Source of the DNA: Spirochaetales bacterium | GTDB lineage: Bacteria > Spirochaetota > Spirochaetia > Sphaerochaetales > Sphaerochaetaceae | Length of the DNA stretch: 64,000 bases | Assembly (NCBI GenBank): GCA_028722305.1 | Contig: JAQYHB010000002.1 | Coordinates: 62,001-126,000, forward strand | Direction: 5' to 3' | In this document: piece after piece, positions 15,639 through 22,758 of the stretch | How the letters are laid out: the number at the start of each line of letters is the position of its first letter | Numbering within the stretch: the stretch's first letter is position 1 | Translations under genes and position numbers: made by a program | Notes under the pieces: model-generated | What the model was told of the DNA's origin: nothing | The model's input: the letters and a program-made list of their open reading frames with translations, nothing else | The model's database searches: none

Positions 15639-16481
15639 CTACAGAAGCCTCTTCAAGTTCTCCATATCGCTCAGCATCTGGTATTTGATCAGGAACGCCG
15701 CGTTGTAGCAGTTCGCCTCGTAATGCCGTTTCAGCACATCCAGCAAGGGCATGATGTAGGTTTCCGTCTCGGCGATGTATTGCGCCATCTTCCGCCTGGA
15801 AAATCCCCCCGCCATCAGGGAGATGTTGTTGCAACGGTCCAGCACCTTCACGATGGTCGCGATCCGGTTTTCCGAAATGGCGCCATAGTATTCCTCTTCC
15901 CAACCATCATGCTTCTCTTCCGGTTTCGTCACCAACCGCACAGCCTGTCGCGTCACCGGCCCGACAGGAAGCTGTTCCGGCTGGATCCGTTTCCCGTCCG
16001 CGTTCCTGCAGTCCTCGCACACATCATGCAAAAGCAGGGCCGCAATCAAGTCATCCTCATGCAACTGGAGCGCCAGCGCATGGCAGGACATGAGTAACGG
16101 ATGGTAGATGTACGGGACCTTCCCGTTCCCTTTCCGGAACTGGCCCTCATGCATCTTTCTGGCATAGGGGAGAGCTGCCGCCGTCTGCCTCGCTCCTGAA
16201 CCTTGGGCGAAACTCCGGATGAACGCATACATGTGGTCCACCGAGAACATCTGGTCCTTCAGCTCCCAAGAAAAGGAATCAGCGGGGGTTGTGGAGCACA
16301 GCTCGGCAAGCGCTGTGTCCAGAATCTCGGCGAGGTTCGCGAGCTTGTCCAGCTGGGGCAGGTACTCATCATGTTCCCAGGCGCTTACCGTCTGGAAAGA
16401 GACTCCAACCAGATCCGCGACTTGTCCCTGAGACAACCCTTTCCGTTTCCGGTAATACAGAAGATTCTTTCCAATCCGCAC
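15639..16481 (-). CDS. XRE-type HTH fused to a SpoT-like HD hydrolase domain
   Basis: 280 residues. Residues 1-60 form a Cro/C1-type helix-turn-helix (YYRKRKGLSQGQVADLVGVS, then FQTVSAWEHDEYLP). The rest is an HD domain of the RelA/SpoT hydrolase kind: YHPLLMSCHALALQL, AALLLHDVCED with the HD pair, and VKVLDRCNNI with the distal Asp. No synthetase domain is present. The start is taken as the GTG at 16481 after a GGGGGG stretch, because the HTH begins at once; the frame is open further up but codes nothing recognisable. A possible role is alarmone hydrolysis or sensing tied to DNA binding; this is inference. Confidence 0.75.
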   Translation of the reverse strand: MRIGKNLLYYRKRKGLSQGQVADLVGVSFQTVSAWEHDEYLPQLDKLANLAEILDTALAELCSTTPADSFSWELKDQMFSVDHMYAFIRSFAQGSGARQTAAALPYARKMHEGQFRKGNGKVPYIYHPLLMSCHALALQLHEDDLIAALLLHDVCEDCRNADGKRIQPEQLPVGPVTRQAVRLVTKPEEKHDGWEEEYYGAISENRIATIVKVLDRCNNISLMAGGFSRRKMAQYIAETETYIMPLLDVLKRHYEANCYNAAFLIKYQMLSDMENLKRLL

Positions 16482-16583
16482 TTCATCCCCCCGACACGCA
16501 GTGTACACGAAACGACACAACAACGACAGCAAGCCACACATGAGCCATGGGCCACCAAAGCTCGTGCCCAGCTTGAATGAAGA

Positions 16584-16605
16584 CGCCCTCTCGGAAAAGA
16601 GGGCG
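16584..16605 (-). terminator. Hairpin at the end of the Hdr-fumarate reductase operon
   Basis: Arms CGCCCTC and GAGGGCG with an eight-base loop, 25 bases after the stop of the ferredoxin gene. The stretch after it on the minus strand is only partly T-rich (GTCTTCATT), so termination strength is uncertain. Confidence 0.55.
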
Positions 16606-16629
16606 CGGGACACAGCGGGAGAAAATCGC

Positions 16630-16881
16630 TCAGCCGAGCAGAGGCTTCTTCACGTGTTCGTTGAAGAAGGCGTCGAAATTGTCGGCGGTCAATCCGGTAA
16701 AGACATTGCCGTCGACCATCAGATTCGCACCGGGCTCCTTGCAGTGGCCCATGCAGAGCGTACCGCCAAGGGTCACCTTGTCCTCCAAGTGGTTCTTCTT
16801 GATTTCCTCCTGCAGCATCTGGTAGATCTGCGGAGATCCCTTCACATGGCAGGAACTGCCAAAGCACACTTCGATTTTCAT
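16630..16881 (-). CDS. Small thioredoxin-like [2Fe-2S] ferredoxin
   Basis: 83 residues, the size of a stand-alone NuoE-type ferredoxin domain. Four cysteines fit a [2Fe-2S] site: CFGSSCHVKG near the N-terminus and LCMGHCKEPG in the middle. It is the last gene of a 13-gene operon, overlapping the membrane protein gene before it by four bases. It likely passes electrons within or out of the Hdr-Flox-fumarate reductase system, but its partner is not defined by sequence. Such domains also occur as hydrogenase subunits, and the hydrogenase operon of this window has related folds. Confidence 0.88.
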   Translation of the reverse strand: MKIEVCFGSSCHVKGSPQIYQMLQEEIKKNHLEDKVTLGGTLCMGHCKEPGANLMVDGNVFTGLTADNFDAFFNEHVKKPLLG

Positions 16882-17186
16882 ACCTTCTCTCCTTTTTCAC
16901 GTCTCTGGTCCAGGCGCGTGTTGCGGAACCACAGGCAGATATCAATGCTGACCATACAGGTGTTCAAATAGTAGAACCAATAGGCCAGGTTGTAGGAATG
17001 CAAAATGGTCTTGGCGATGATGCCACAAAGGTAACCGACGACGATGAAGACCTCGAAGAACAGGCTCTTCCCCTTGGCCGTGCGGCTCTTCAGCGAGCGT
17101 CTGATCGAGAGCGGCCAGGAAAGCCCGAAGCAGATGACCATGACTGTCTCCAGAATACTGGCGACCATGTTTCCATTAGAGTTCAT
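16878..17186 (-). CDS. Small membrane protein (PQ-loop-like)
   Basis: 102 residues with about three hydrophobic segments: VASILETVMVICFGLSWPLS, then FFEVFIVVGYLCGIIAKTIL and YWFYYLNTCMVSIDICLWF. The SWPLSIRRSLKSRTAKGKS loop resembles the PQ-loop/SemiSWEET pattern. The start at 17186 follows AAGGAGG. It overlaps the end of the fumarate reductase flavoprotein gene by 11 bases and the start of the ferredoxin gene by four, so it belongs to the operon. It is the only membrane protein among otherwise soluble redox subunits and could dock them at the membrane; that role is inference. Confidence 0.75.
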   Translation of the reverse strand: MNSNGNMVASILETVMVICFGLSWPLSIRRSLKSRTAKGKSLFFEVFIVVGYLCGIIAKTILHSYNLAYWFYYLNTCMVSIDICLWFRNTRLDQRREKGEKV

Positions 17187-18804
17187 ACGTTGCCTCCTTG
17201 TGCATATCCGGCCGGCGATAGTCCGGCAACAACTTCGGGGAGTAGGTCTCGCTGGTGATACCGGCATCCGCCCTCTCCTTGCTGAACGCGTCGACGTGGC
17301 AAAGCGTCAGCTTGCCAACCTTCACCTCCTTGCTGCGCGCAGCGGCGACCTTTCCAGCATCGCGTCCAAAGACAATCACGTCCAGCAGGCTGTTGCCCAT
17401 CAGACGGTTGCGTCCATGGATACCCCCCGAAGCCTCGCCAGCGACAAACAGGTTCCTCACGTTGCTCTCGCAGTTGGTATCGATCTCCACGCCACCGTTC
17501 TGGTAGTGAAGGGTCGGATAGACGAGAATCGGTTCCTTGCGGATATCGATGCCATACTTCGCGAACATGCGCAGCATGGCGGGAATCCGTCTCTCGATCG
17601 TCCCCTCTCCATTCTTCATCTCGATCATCGGAGTATCCAGCCAGACGCCCACTCCGCCAGTCGGCGTGGTCACGCCCTTGTGCTCGCCCTTGCACTCACG
17701 GATGATCGCCGCGGCCTCGACGTCACGGGTCTCCAACGGATGGACGAAGACGTCGCCGTCGCGGTTGACCACCTTGGCTCCCAGGGAGCGGACCTTTTCG
17801 GTAACCAGAGCGCCAAAGATCTGCTCGGGAAAGGCCGCGCCGGTGGGATGGTACTGCAGGGTGTCGGCGTACAGCAGATGGGCACCCGCGCGGTAAGCCA
17901 GGACCAAGCCGTCGGCTGTGGCGCCGTAGTGGTTGCTGGTCGGGAATCCCTGATAGTGGAGACGGCCGGCTCCACCGGTGGCGATGATCACGGTCTTCGC
18001 CCGGGCGATCCTGACCTCTTTGGTCTCCATGTTGAGCAACACCGCTCCCGCACAATCGCCGTTCTCATCCTTCAGGAGCTCGATCGCACTGGTGAAATCG
18101 ACCACAGGCACACCGAGGTTCAACACCTCGTCCCGCAGGGTGCGCATGATTTCGGCACCACTATAGTCCTTGGCGGCGTGCATCCGCTTGCGGCTGGTTC
18201 CGCCACCATGGGTGGTAATCATCACCCCGTTCTTGTCCTTGTCGAACTCCACTCCAAGGGAGTCCAGCCACTGGATCGCCTCGGGAGCCTCGTTGACAAG
18301 CTTGTATACCAGCTCCTTCTTGGCGGCGAAATGACCGCCGCCATAGACGTCCAGGAAGTGGATGGCGGGAGAGTCTCCCGGCTTGTCAGCGGCCTGGATG
18401 CCACCCTCGGCCATCATGGTGTTGGCGTCACCCATACGGAGCTTGGTCACCACCATCACCTTGGCGCCAGCGTTGTGCGCCTCAATGGCGGCAGAGGCGC
18501 CTGCCCCGCCACCACCGATGACCAGGACATCGACGTCATAGTCCACATGGGAAAGATCGACTTCCTCCGGGTTGATCCTGCTGCGCCCCTGCAGCAGGTC
18601 GGCAAGCTCGAGAGGGACCTTGTCCCCTTTGTTCGGACCAATCTGGAGCGTGGCGAACTGACTCTTGATATAGTCGGGGTGATAGGTGGAAAGGACCTGG
18701 TCCTTCTCGTCAGCCGTCATGCGGCGTGGCTCCAAAGCGGCGTTCGCGGCGCGCTTGGCCTCGACGTTCTTGATGGATGCCAGCAATGTCTCGTCAGTAT
18801 ACAT
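17176..18804 (-). CDS. Fumarate reductase/succinate dehydrogenase-type flavoprotein subunit
   Basis: 542 residues. After an unusual 90-residue N-terminal extension comes the FAD-binding VLVIGGGGAGASAAIEAHNA (residues 94-113). Fumarate reductase marks follow: MMAEGGIQAA, LQYHPTGAAFPEQ, VTEKVRSLGAKVVN with the substrate-side Arg, TLHYQNGGVEID and GRNRLMGNSLLD. The usual FGGHS motif is replaced by HGGGTSRKR. No signal peptide, so it is cytoplasmic, unlike periplasmic flavocytochromes. It likely reduces fumarate to succinate using electrons from the Fe-S partner encoded just upstream. An L-aspartate oxidase or adenylylsulfate reductase is less likely given the fumarase and malate dehydrogenase genes in the same operon. 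Confidence 0.85.
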   Translation of the reverse strand: MYTDETLLASIKNVEAKRAANAALEPRRMTADEKDQVLSTYHPDYIKSQFATLQIGPNKGDKVPLELADLLQGRSRINPEEVDLSHVDYDVDVLVIGGGGAGASAAIEAHNAGAKVMVVTKLRMGDANTMMAEGGIQAADKPGDSPAIHFLDVYGGGHFAAKKELVYKLVNEAPEAIQWLDSLGVEFDKDKNGVMITTHGGGTSRKRMHAAKDYSGAEIMRTLRDEVLNLGVPVVDFTSAIELLKDENGDCAGAVLLNMETKEVRIARAKTVIIATGGAGRLHYQGFPTSNHYGATADGLVLAYRAGAHLLYADTLQYHPTGAAFPEQIFGALVTEKVRSLGAKVVNRDGDVFVHPLETRDVEAAAIIRECKGEHKGVTTPTGGVGVWLDTPMIEMKNGEGTIERRIPAMLRMFAKYGIDIRKEPILVYPTLHYQNGGVEIDTNCESNVRNLFVAGEASGGIHGRNRLMGNSLLDVIVFGRDAGKVAAARSKEVKVGKLTLCHVDAFSKERADAGITSETYSPKLLPDYRRPDMHKEATYEL

Positions 18805-18813
18805 GGCTCTTCC

Positions 18814-19491
18814 TCACTTCTCGATATCCCTGTGCTCGTACAGGTCTTTCAACTGGTCGTCGCTCTTGGCCATCAGATCCTCGAGGGCCTGCTCGAACTT
18901 GCCCTCCTTGATTTCCTTCACCCGCTCATCCACGTGGTCCGAATGAGGCGCCAGATAGCGGCCGTTCAGACGGCGGGCGAGCAGGGCGACCTGCGGATGG
19001 CTGATTTCAGCCGGGCACCGGACAGAGCAGATACCGCACATGACGCAGTCGAAGGAGAGCTCCGCCACCTTGGCGAAATCACCCCGCTGGGCGTAGGCGA
19101 TGTACTGCATGACCTTCAGTCCCTGGGGGCAGGCACGGGTACAGGCGTTGCAACCGACGCAACTATAAATCTCCGGGTAGAGCTGCATCATCACCTGCTG
19201 CTCCGGCTTGATCTTCTTGATGTCGTAGACCTGCTTGACGAGCGGGAAGAAGGGAAGCGTCGCGACATACATTCCCTCCTCGACCTTCGTCTGGCAGGCA
19301 AGGGCGGTTTTCAACTGCTGCTGCCCCTTGATGCGGTAGATTGTCGCGCAGGCACCGCAGAATCCATTGCGGCACCCGCACCCGCGCACGAGCTGGTAAC
19401 CGGCATACTCCATGGCCTTCATGATGGTCAGGTTGTCGGGAACCAGATACTGTTTTCCAAAGAAATAGACATGCACCATTTGCACACTCAT
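18814..19491 (-). CDS. Fumarate reductase-type iron-sulfur subunit
   Basis: 225 residues. The N-terminal plant-type [2Fe-2S] domain has CGCRNGFCGACATIY and a later LACQ; the C-terminal half is a helical ferredoxin with CVGCNACTRACPQG and CVMCGICSVRCPAE. This is the SdhB/FrdB/TfrB layout, but the C-terminal CCG domains of thiol:fumarate reductase TfrB are absent; the separate HdrB of the operon carries CCG domains instead. The start at 19491 follows GAGGAG; the longer open frame reads into the previous gene. No cytochrome b anchor subunit is encoded nearby, which suggests that electrons come from soluble partners. Confidence 0.88.
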   Translation of the reverse strand: MSVQMVHVYFFGKQYLVPDNLTIMKAMEYAGYQLVRGCGCRNGFCGACATIYRIKGQQQLKTALACQTKVEEGMYVATLPFFPLVKQVYDIKKIKPEQQVMMQLYPEIYSCVGCNACTRACPQGLKVMQYIAYAQRGDFAKVAELSFDCVMCGICSVRCPAEISHPQVALLARRLNGRYLAPHSDHVDERVKEIKEGKFEQALEDLMAKSDDQLKDLYEHRDIEK

Positions 19492-19507
19492 ATCCACATG
19501 CTCCTCA

Positions 19508-20335
19508 TCAATACTCGTTCGGCAATTCATCCAGCTCGTCAAACCGGAATACCGGACCATCCTTGCAGACATACTTGCTGCCGATGTTGCATCGCCCGCA
19601 CTTGCCGATACCGCATTTCATGCGCATCTCCATGGTCGTATAGACCTGGTCCAGCGCGAAACCCATCTCCTTCAACCCCGCAAGGGTAAACTTGATCATG
19701 ACCGGAGGTCCACAAATCAGCACCTTGCTGGAAAGAGCCGGCTGCAGTTCCTTCACATAGTTGGGAACGAAGCCGACATGGCCGTCCCACCCTTCCTCCT
19801 CTCGGTCGATGGTAAGGCGGACATCGATCGAGCCGTCCTTGCCCCACTCGTCAAGCATCTCCCGGTAATCCACCAGATCCTCCTTGGAGCGGGAGCCGTA
19901 AATCACCGTCACCTTGCCGTAGTCCTGTCGCTTGGCACGGACGTAGTTGATGACGCAGTGCAGCGGCGCCAAACCGATACCGCCAGCCACGAAGACCAGG
20001 TCGTGCCCTTTCAGCTCGGTATCCACAGGGAAGGGCCTGCCATAGGGACCGCGCACCAGAATCTGGCTGCCCGGCTCCAAATCGTGCAGGTACCCGGTCA
20101 CCCGGCCTACCTTCTTGACGCTGAACTCGATGAAATCCTTCTCGGTCGGGCTCGAGGTGATCGAGATCATCGACTCGCCTTGGCCGGGAATGGAGAGCAT
20201 GGCGCACTGTCCGGGCTTGTGCTCGAACGGCTTGCCTCCCTCGGGGGCGGAGACATAGAAGGACTTCACGTCCGGCGTCTCCTTGACGATTCTCGTCACG
20301 ACCGCAACATGCGGAATCAATGCTTCCTTGTCCAT
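19508..20335 (-). CDS. FAD/NAD(P)-binding oxidoreductase subunit, FloxA-like
   Basis: 275 residues of the ferredoxin-NADP reductase/dihydroorotate dehydrogenase electron-transfer fold. The flavin pocket is PGQCAMLSIPGQGESMISIT, the nucleotide domain contains LVFVAGGIGLAPLHCVI, and a C-terminal [2Fe-2S] loop has MKCGIGKCGRCNIGSKYVC. It resembles FloxA of the Desulfovibrio HdrABC-FloxABCD complex and AsrB, and should be the NADH-oxidising entry point. The start shares one base with the stop of the preceding gene (TGATG). Confidence 0.85.
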   Translation of the reverse strand: MDKEALIPHVAVVTRIVKETPDVKSFYVSAPEGGKPFEHKPGQCAMLSIPGQGESMISITSSPTEKDFIEFSVKKVGRVTGYLHDLEPGSQILVRGPYGRPFPVDTELKGHDLVFVAGGIGLAPLHCVINYVRAKRQDYGKVTVIYGSRSKEDLVDYREMLDEWGKDGSIDVRLTIDREEEGWDGHVGFVPNYVKELQPALSSKVLICGPPVMIKFTLAGLKEMGFALDQVYTTMEMRMKCGIGKCGRCNIGSKYVCKDGPVFRFDELDELPNEY

Positions 20336-21357
20336 CACGCGTCCTCCCCGAGCGTCTTGATCACCTTGACGATATGCATATGGATCGGACACCGCTCAAG
20401 GCAACGGCCGCAACCCACACATCCATAGACCCCTTGGTGTTCCTCGGGGTAGTAGACCAGCTTGTGCATGAAGCGCTGGCGGAACCGCTCCTTCTGGGTA
20501 CGTCTGGGGTTGGCAGCAGCCATCTGGGTGAAATCCGAGTACATGCAGCTGTCCCAGCAACGATACCGCTGGACCCCGTGACCCGTGTCGAAGTCACGGA
20601 TGTCGAAGCACTGGCAGGTGGGGCAGACGAACGTGCAGGTGCCGCAGCCAAGGCAGGACTGGGAAAGCTCGTCCCACTCTGGCGAATTGAACAGCTCCAG
20701 CATCTTGGCGTCCTTGCCGAACTTGCGCATGTCCAACTTCCCGAAGGGGAGCTTCTCCAGCACGTTCCGGACCGCTTCTCTCTGACTCTCGACCACCGTA
20801 TCGTCACCATCGGTGAACAGGGAATCGAGGCTTTCCAACAGGGTCCTGCCCTTCTCGGTGTTGGCCTCGAAGTAGTAGCCGTCGTCGCACTTGTAGCTGT
20901 CGATGTCGGCACCGCCCTTGGTGGCGTCGATGCCGTACAGCGTGCAGAAGCAGGTGCTTCTCGGCTTGGTGCAGGAAAGGCTGATGATGGTCGAATGGCG
21001 GCGACGGTTCTGGTAATAGGTATCCACCGGGTCGGCGAGAAAGACGGAATCCAGGATCTTGAAAGAGGCGACGTCGCACGGGCGCACACCGAACACCACG
21101 AAATCCTCGCTTTCCCTGCGCGGGTCCACCACCTCGATCTTGTTCTGCTGGAAACGGAAAGCCGCCAGTGTCTCGCTCTGCGGGAAGAAGAAGTCCTTGG
21201 CGCTGCGAAGGGTGTTGGGAGCCTCGAAGTAGACCGTCCCTTCCTCGTAGCGCTCGAAAGCCGCGCTCATGTTTTCCCGCACCGGCAGATAGAGCGTCTC
21301 GTTTTTCGCAATCGCCTTGAAGAAGGCGTCCAGTTTGTCCAAAGCAAGCTTACGCAT
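20335..21357 (-). CDS. 4Fe-4S dicluster subunit, FloxB/AsrA-like
   Basis: 340 residues. The C-terminal part has two cluster motifs, CLGCGTCTFVCPTCQC and GCVGCGRCLERCP, and the middle contains the CTKPRSTCFC segment typical of AsrA-like hydrogenase/sulfite reductase subunits. The N-terminus FKAIAKNETLYLPV is the usual start of that family. It should carry electrons between the flavin subunit and the Hdr core. It overlaps the upstream FloxC-like gene by eight bases and is coupled to the FloxA-like gene downstream. Confidence 0.83.
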   Translation of the reverse strand: MRKLALDKLDAFFKAIAKNETLYLPVRENMSAAFERYEEGTVYFEAPNTLRSAKDFFFPQSETLAAFRFQQNKIEVVDPRRESEDFVVFGVRPCDVASFKILDSVFLADPVDTYYQNRRRHSTIISLSCTKPRSTCFCTLYGIDATKGGADIDSYKCDDGYYFEANTEKGRTLLESLDSLFTDGDDTVVESQREAVRNVLEKLPFGKLDMRKFGKDAKMLELFNSPEWDELSQSCLGCGTCTFVCPTCQCFDIRDFDTGHGVQRYRCWDSCMYSDFTQMAAANPRRTQKERFRQRFMHKLVYYPEEHQGVYGCVGCGRCLERCPIHMHIVKVIKTLGEDA

Positions 21358-22333
21358 TGTCCGAGCCTCCTTTCTTCAGCACGATTGAGGGATCAGGGTC
21401 CGACTCCTTGTAGGTGAAGAGAGGGCTGACCCCCTCGCTGCTCTCTCCCGCCTGGTAGCTGCCGTACAACTCGTCATAGTCCTTGATGAACTTGCGGTTG
21501 ATCAAGTGCAGTGGAATCCGCTCCGGGCAGACCCGGGAGCATTCTCCGCAGTCGGTACAGCGCCCGGCGACGTGAAAGGCGCGGATGATGTGGTACATGT
21601 TCTCCTCGAAGGAGTTGACCGGAGCCTTGGTCGCCGCCCCAGAGGCATCGTTGTTGAAGACACAAAGCTCGCAGGTGCAGGCCGGGCAGACATCGCGACA
21701 GGCGTTGCAGCGGATGCAGCGGGAAAGCTCGCCCCGCCAGAAGGCGAAACGCTCCTCCGGGCTCTTCTTCTCCACCATCTTCACGCCACGAAACCGATTG
21801 GAGTCCGGGTTCAGTGTTCCCTCTTCCCCAATCAGTTCGTCGTAGACCATGTGCTTGCCGCCCTTGCAGCAAAGGCAACGCTCCTCGATGACATCATTCT
21901 TGGGATAGCTCATCTCCCCCGTCAGAGTCTTAACCTTGACCGTCGTCCCATCCGAGCTCATCGCGAGCACGTCCCCACCACTCTTGCGCAGGGCCTTGTA
22001 GCAGTCGATCATCCCGCCACAGGGGATGCCGACGATATAGACCTGGTCCCTCTTGATGCGGTGCTCGTCCAGCAGCTGGTTGAAGCTGTAGGTATCGCAA
22101 GGCTTGAGGAAAACCAGGCTCTTGCCTTCCATGCGGCTGACCTTGACCATGTACTTGGAAAGGTTCGGTCCGCAGAAGTCATTGTACACAAAGTGGGCCT
22201 GCAGGTCCTCGACGCTCTCGAAGAAGGCAGGAGTGACGTCATAATCGAAGTCTCCCTTCCTCCATCCGACCACGCGCCTAACAGCCCCGCTGGAAAGCAT
22301 CTCGATCGCTTTCGCCTTCATTTCGTCTTGCAT
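21350..22333 (-). CDS. Iron-sulfur subunit, FloxC-like
   Basis: 327 residues. The N-terminal region (GWRKGDFDYDVTPAFF, later VFLKPCDTYSFNQLL) resembles the beta-subunit family of F420-reducing hydrogenase, and the C-terminal half has two ferredoxin motifs, CIRCNACRDVCPACTCELC and CTDCGECSRVCPERIP, plus a CLCCKGG site. The ATG at 22333 follows TGGAGG; the longer open frame is antisense-like noise over the MvhD gene. It overlaps that gene by 16 bases. Its position between MvhD-like and FloxB-like genes matches the Flox cluster known from Desulfovibrio, though the exact order differs. Confidence 0.8.
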   Translation of the reverse strand: MQDEMKAKAIEMLSSGAVRRVVGWRKGDFDYDVTPAFFESVEDLQAHFVYNDFCGPNLSKYMVKVSRMEGKSLVFLKPCDTYSFNQLLDEHRIKRDQVYIVGIPCGGMIDCYKALRKSGGDVLAMSSDGTTVKVKTLTGEMSYPKNDVIEERCLCCKGGKHMVYDELIGEEGTLNPDSNRFRGVKMVEKKSPEERFAFWRGELSRCIRCNACRDVCPACTCELCVFNNDASGAATKAPVNSFEENMYHIIRAFHVAGRCTDCGECSRVCPERIPLHLINRKFIKDYDELYGSYQAGESSEGVSPLFTYKESDPDPSIVLKKGGSDNA

Positions 22334-22758
22334 CTCAGATCCTCCAGGCGCTTGTTCGGTCCCAGTTTGCTGACCGTCGAAACGAAATCCTGCATCACAT
22401 GGGCGAAACGGTTGCCCTCGGCAGCCGACACCCACTCGACGCGGGTACGCTCCTTCTCGATGCCGAGATAATCCAGCATGGAGAAGAGCAGGGTCATGCG
22501 CCTGCGGGTGAAATAATTCCCCTTGGTGTAGTGGCAGTCGCCGGGATGGCAACCGCAAAGAATCACGCCGTCGGCTCCGCGCTGATAGGCGCGAAGGATG
22601 AAGATCGGATTGACACGGCACGAACAGGGCACGCGCACGATCTTCACCTCGGCAGGGTACTGCAGGCGGTTGGTGCCGGCAAGGTCTGCGCCCGCATAGG
22701 AACACCAGTTGCAGCAAAACGCCACAATCTTAGGCCGGTACGTATCATTCACTGGCAT
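22318..22758 (-). CDS. MvhD-type hydrogenase iron-sulfur subunit (FloxD-like)
   Basis: 146 residues. The MvhD pattern is complete: FCCNWCSYAGAD near residue 14, VPCSCRVNPIF, GADGVILCGCHPGDCHYTKG. These cysteines bind a [2Fe-2S] cluster that hands electrons to HdrA in known Hdr complexes. No Ni-Fe hydrogenase subunits (MvhA/MvhG) are nearby, so the electron donor here should be the Flox-like flavin module rather than hydrogen. Overlaps the end of hdrA by 10 bases. Confidence 0.92.
   Translation of the reverse strand: MPVNDTYRPKIVAFCCNWCSYAGADLAGTNRLQYPAEVKIVRVPCSCRVNPIFILRAYQRGADGVILCGCHPGDCHYTKGNYFTRRRMTLLFSMLDYLGIEKERTRVEWVSAAEGNRFAHVMQDFVSTVSKLGPNKRLEDLRCKTK

Noticed and set aside
14502-16097. 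531-codon plus-strand open frame
   Set aside because: Antisense to the alcohol dehydrogenase and HTH-HD genes; runs through the AT-rich promoter gap without coding character.
17176-18804. L-aspartate oxidase or adenylylsulfate reductase identity for the flavoprotein
   Set aside because: The operon lacks NAD synthesis or sulfur genes, and the Fe-S partner plus fumarase and malate dehydrogenase fit fumarate reduction.
17044-19689. 881-codon plus-strand open frame
   Set aside because: Lies antisense to the fumarate reductase pair, has low-complexity His/Asp/Val-rich content and no family motifs; an effect of GC-rich codon usage.
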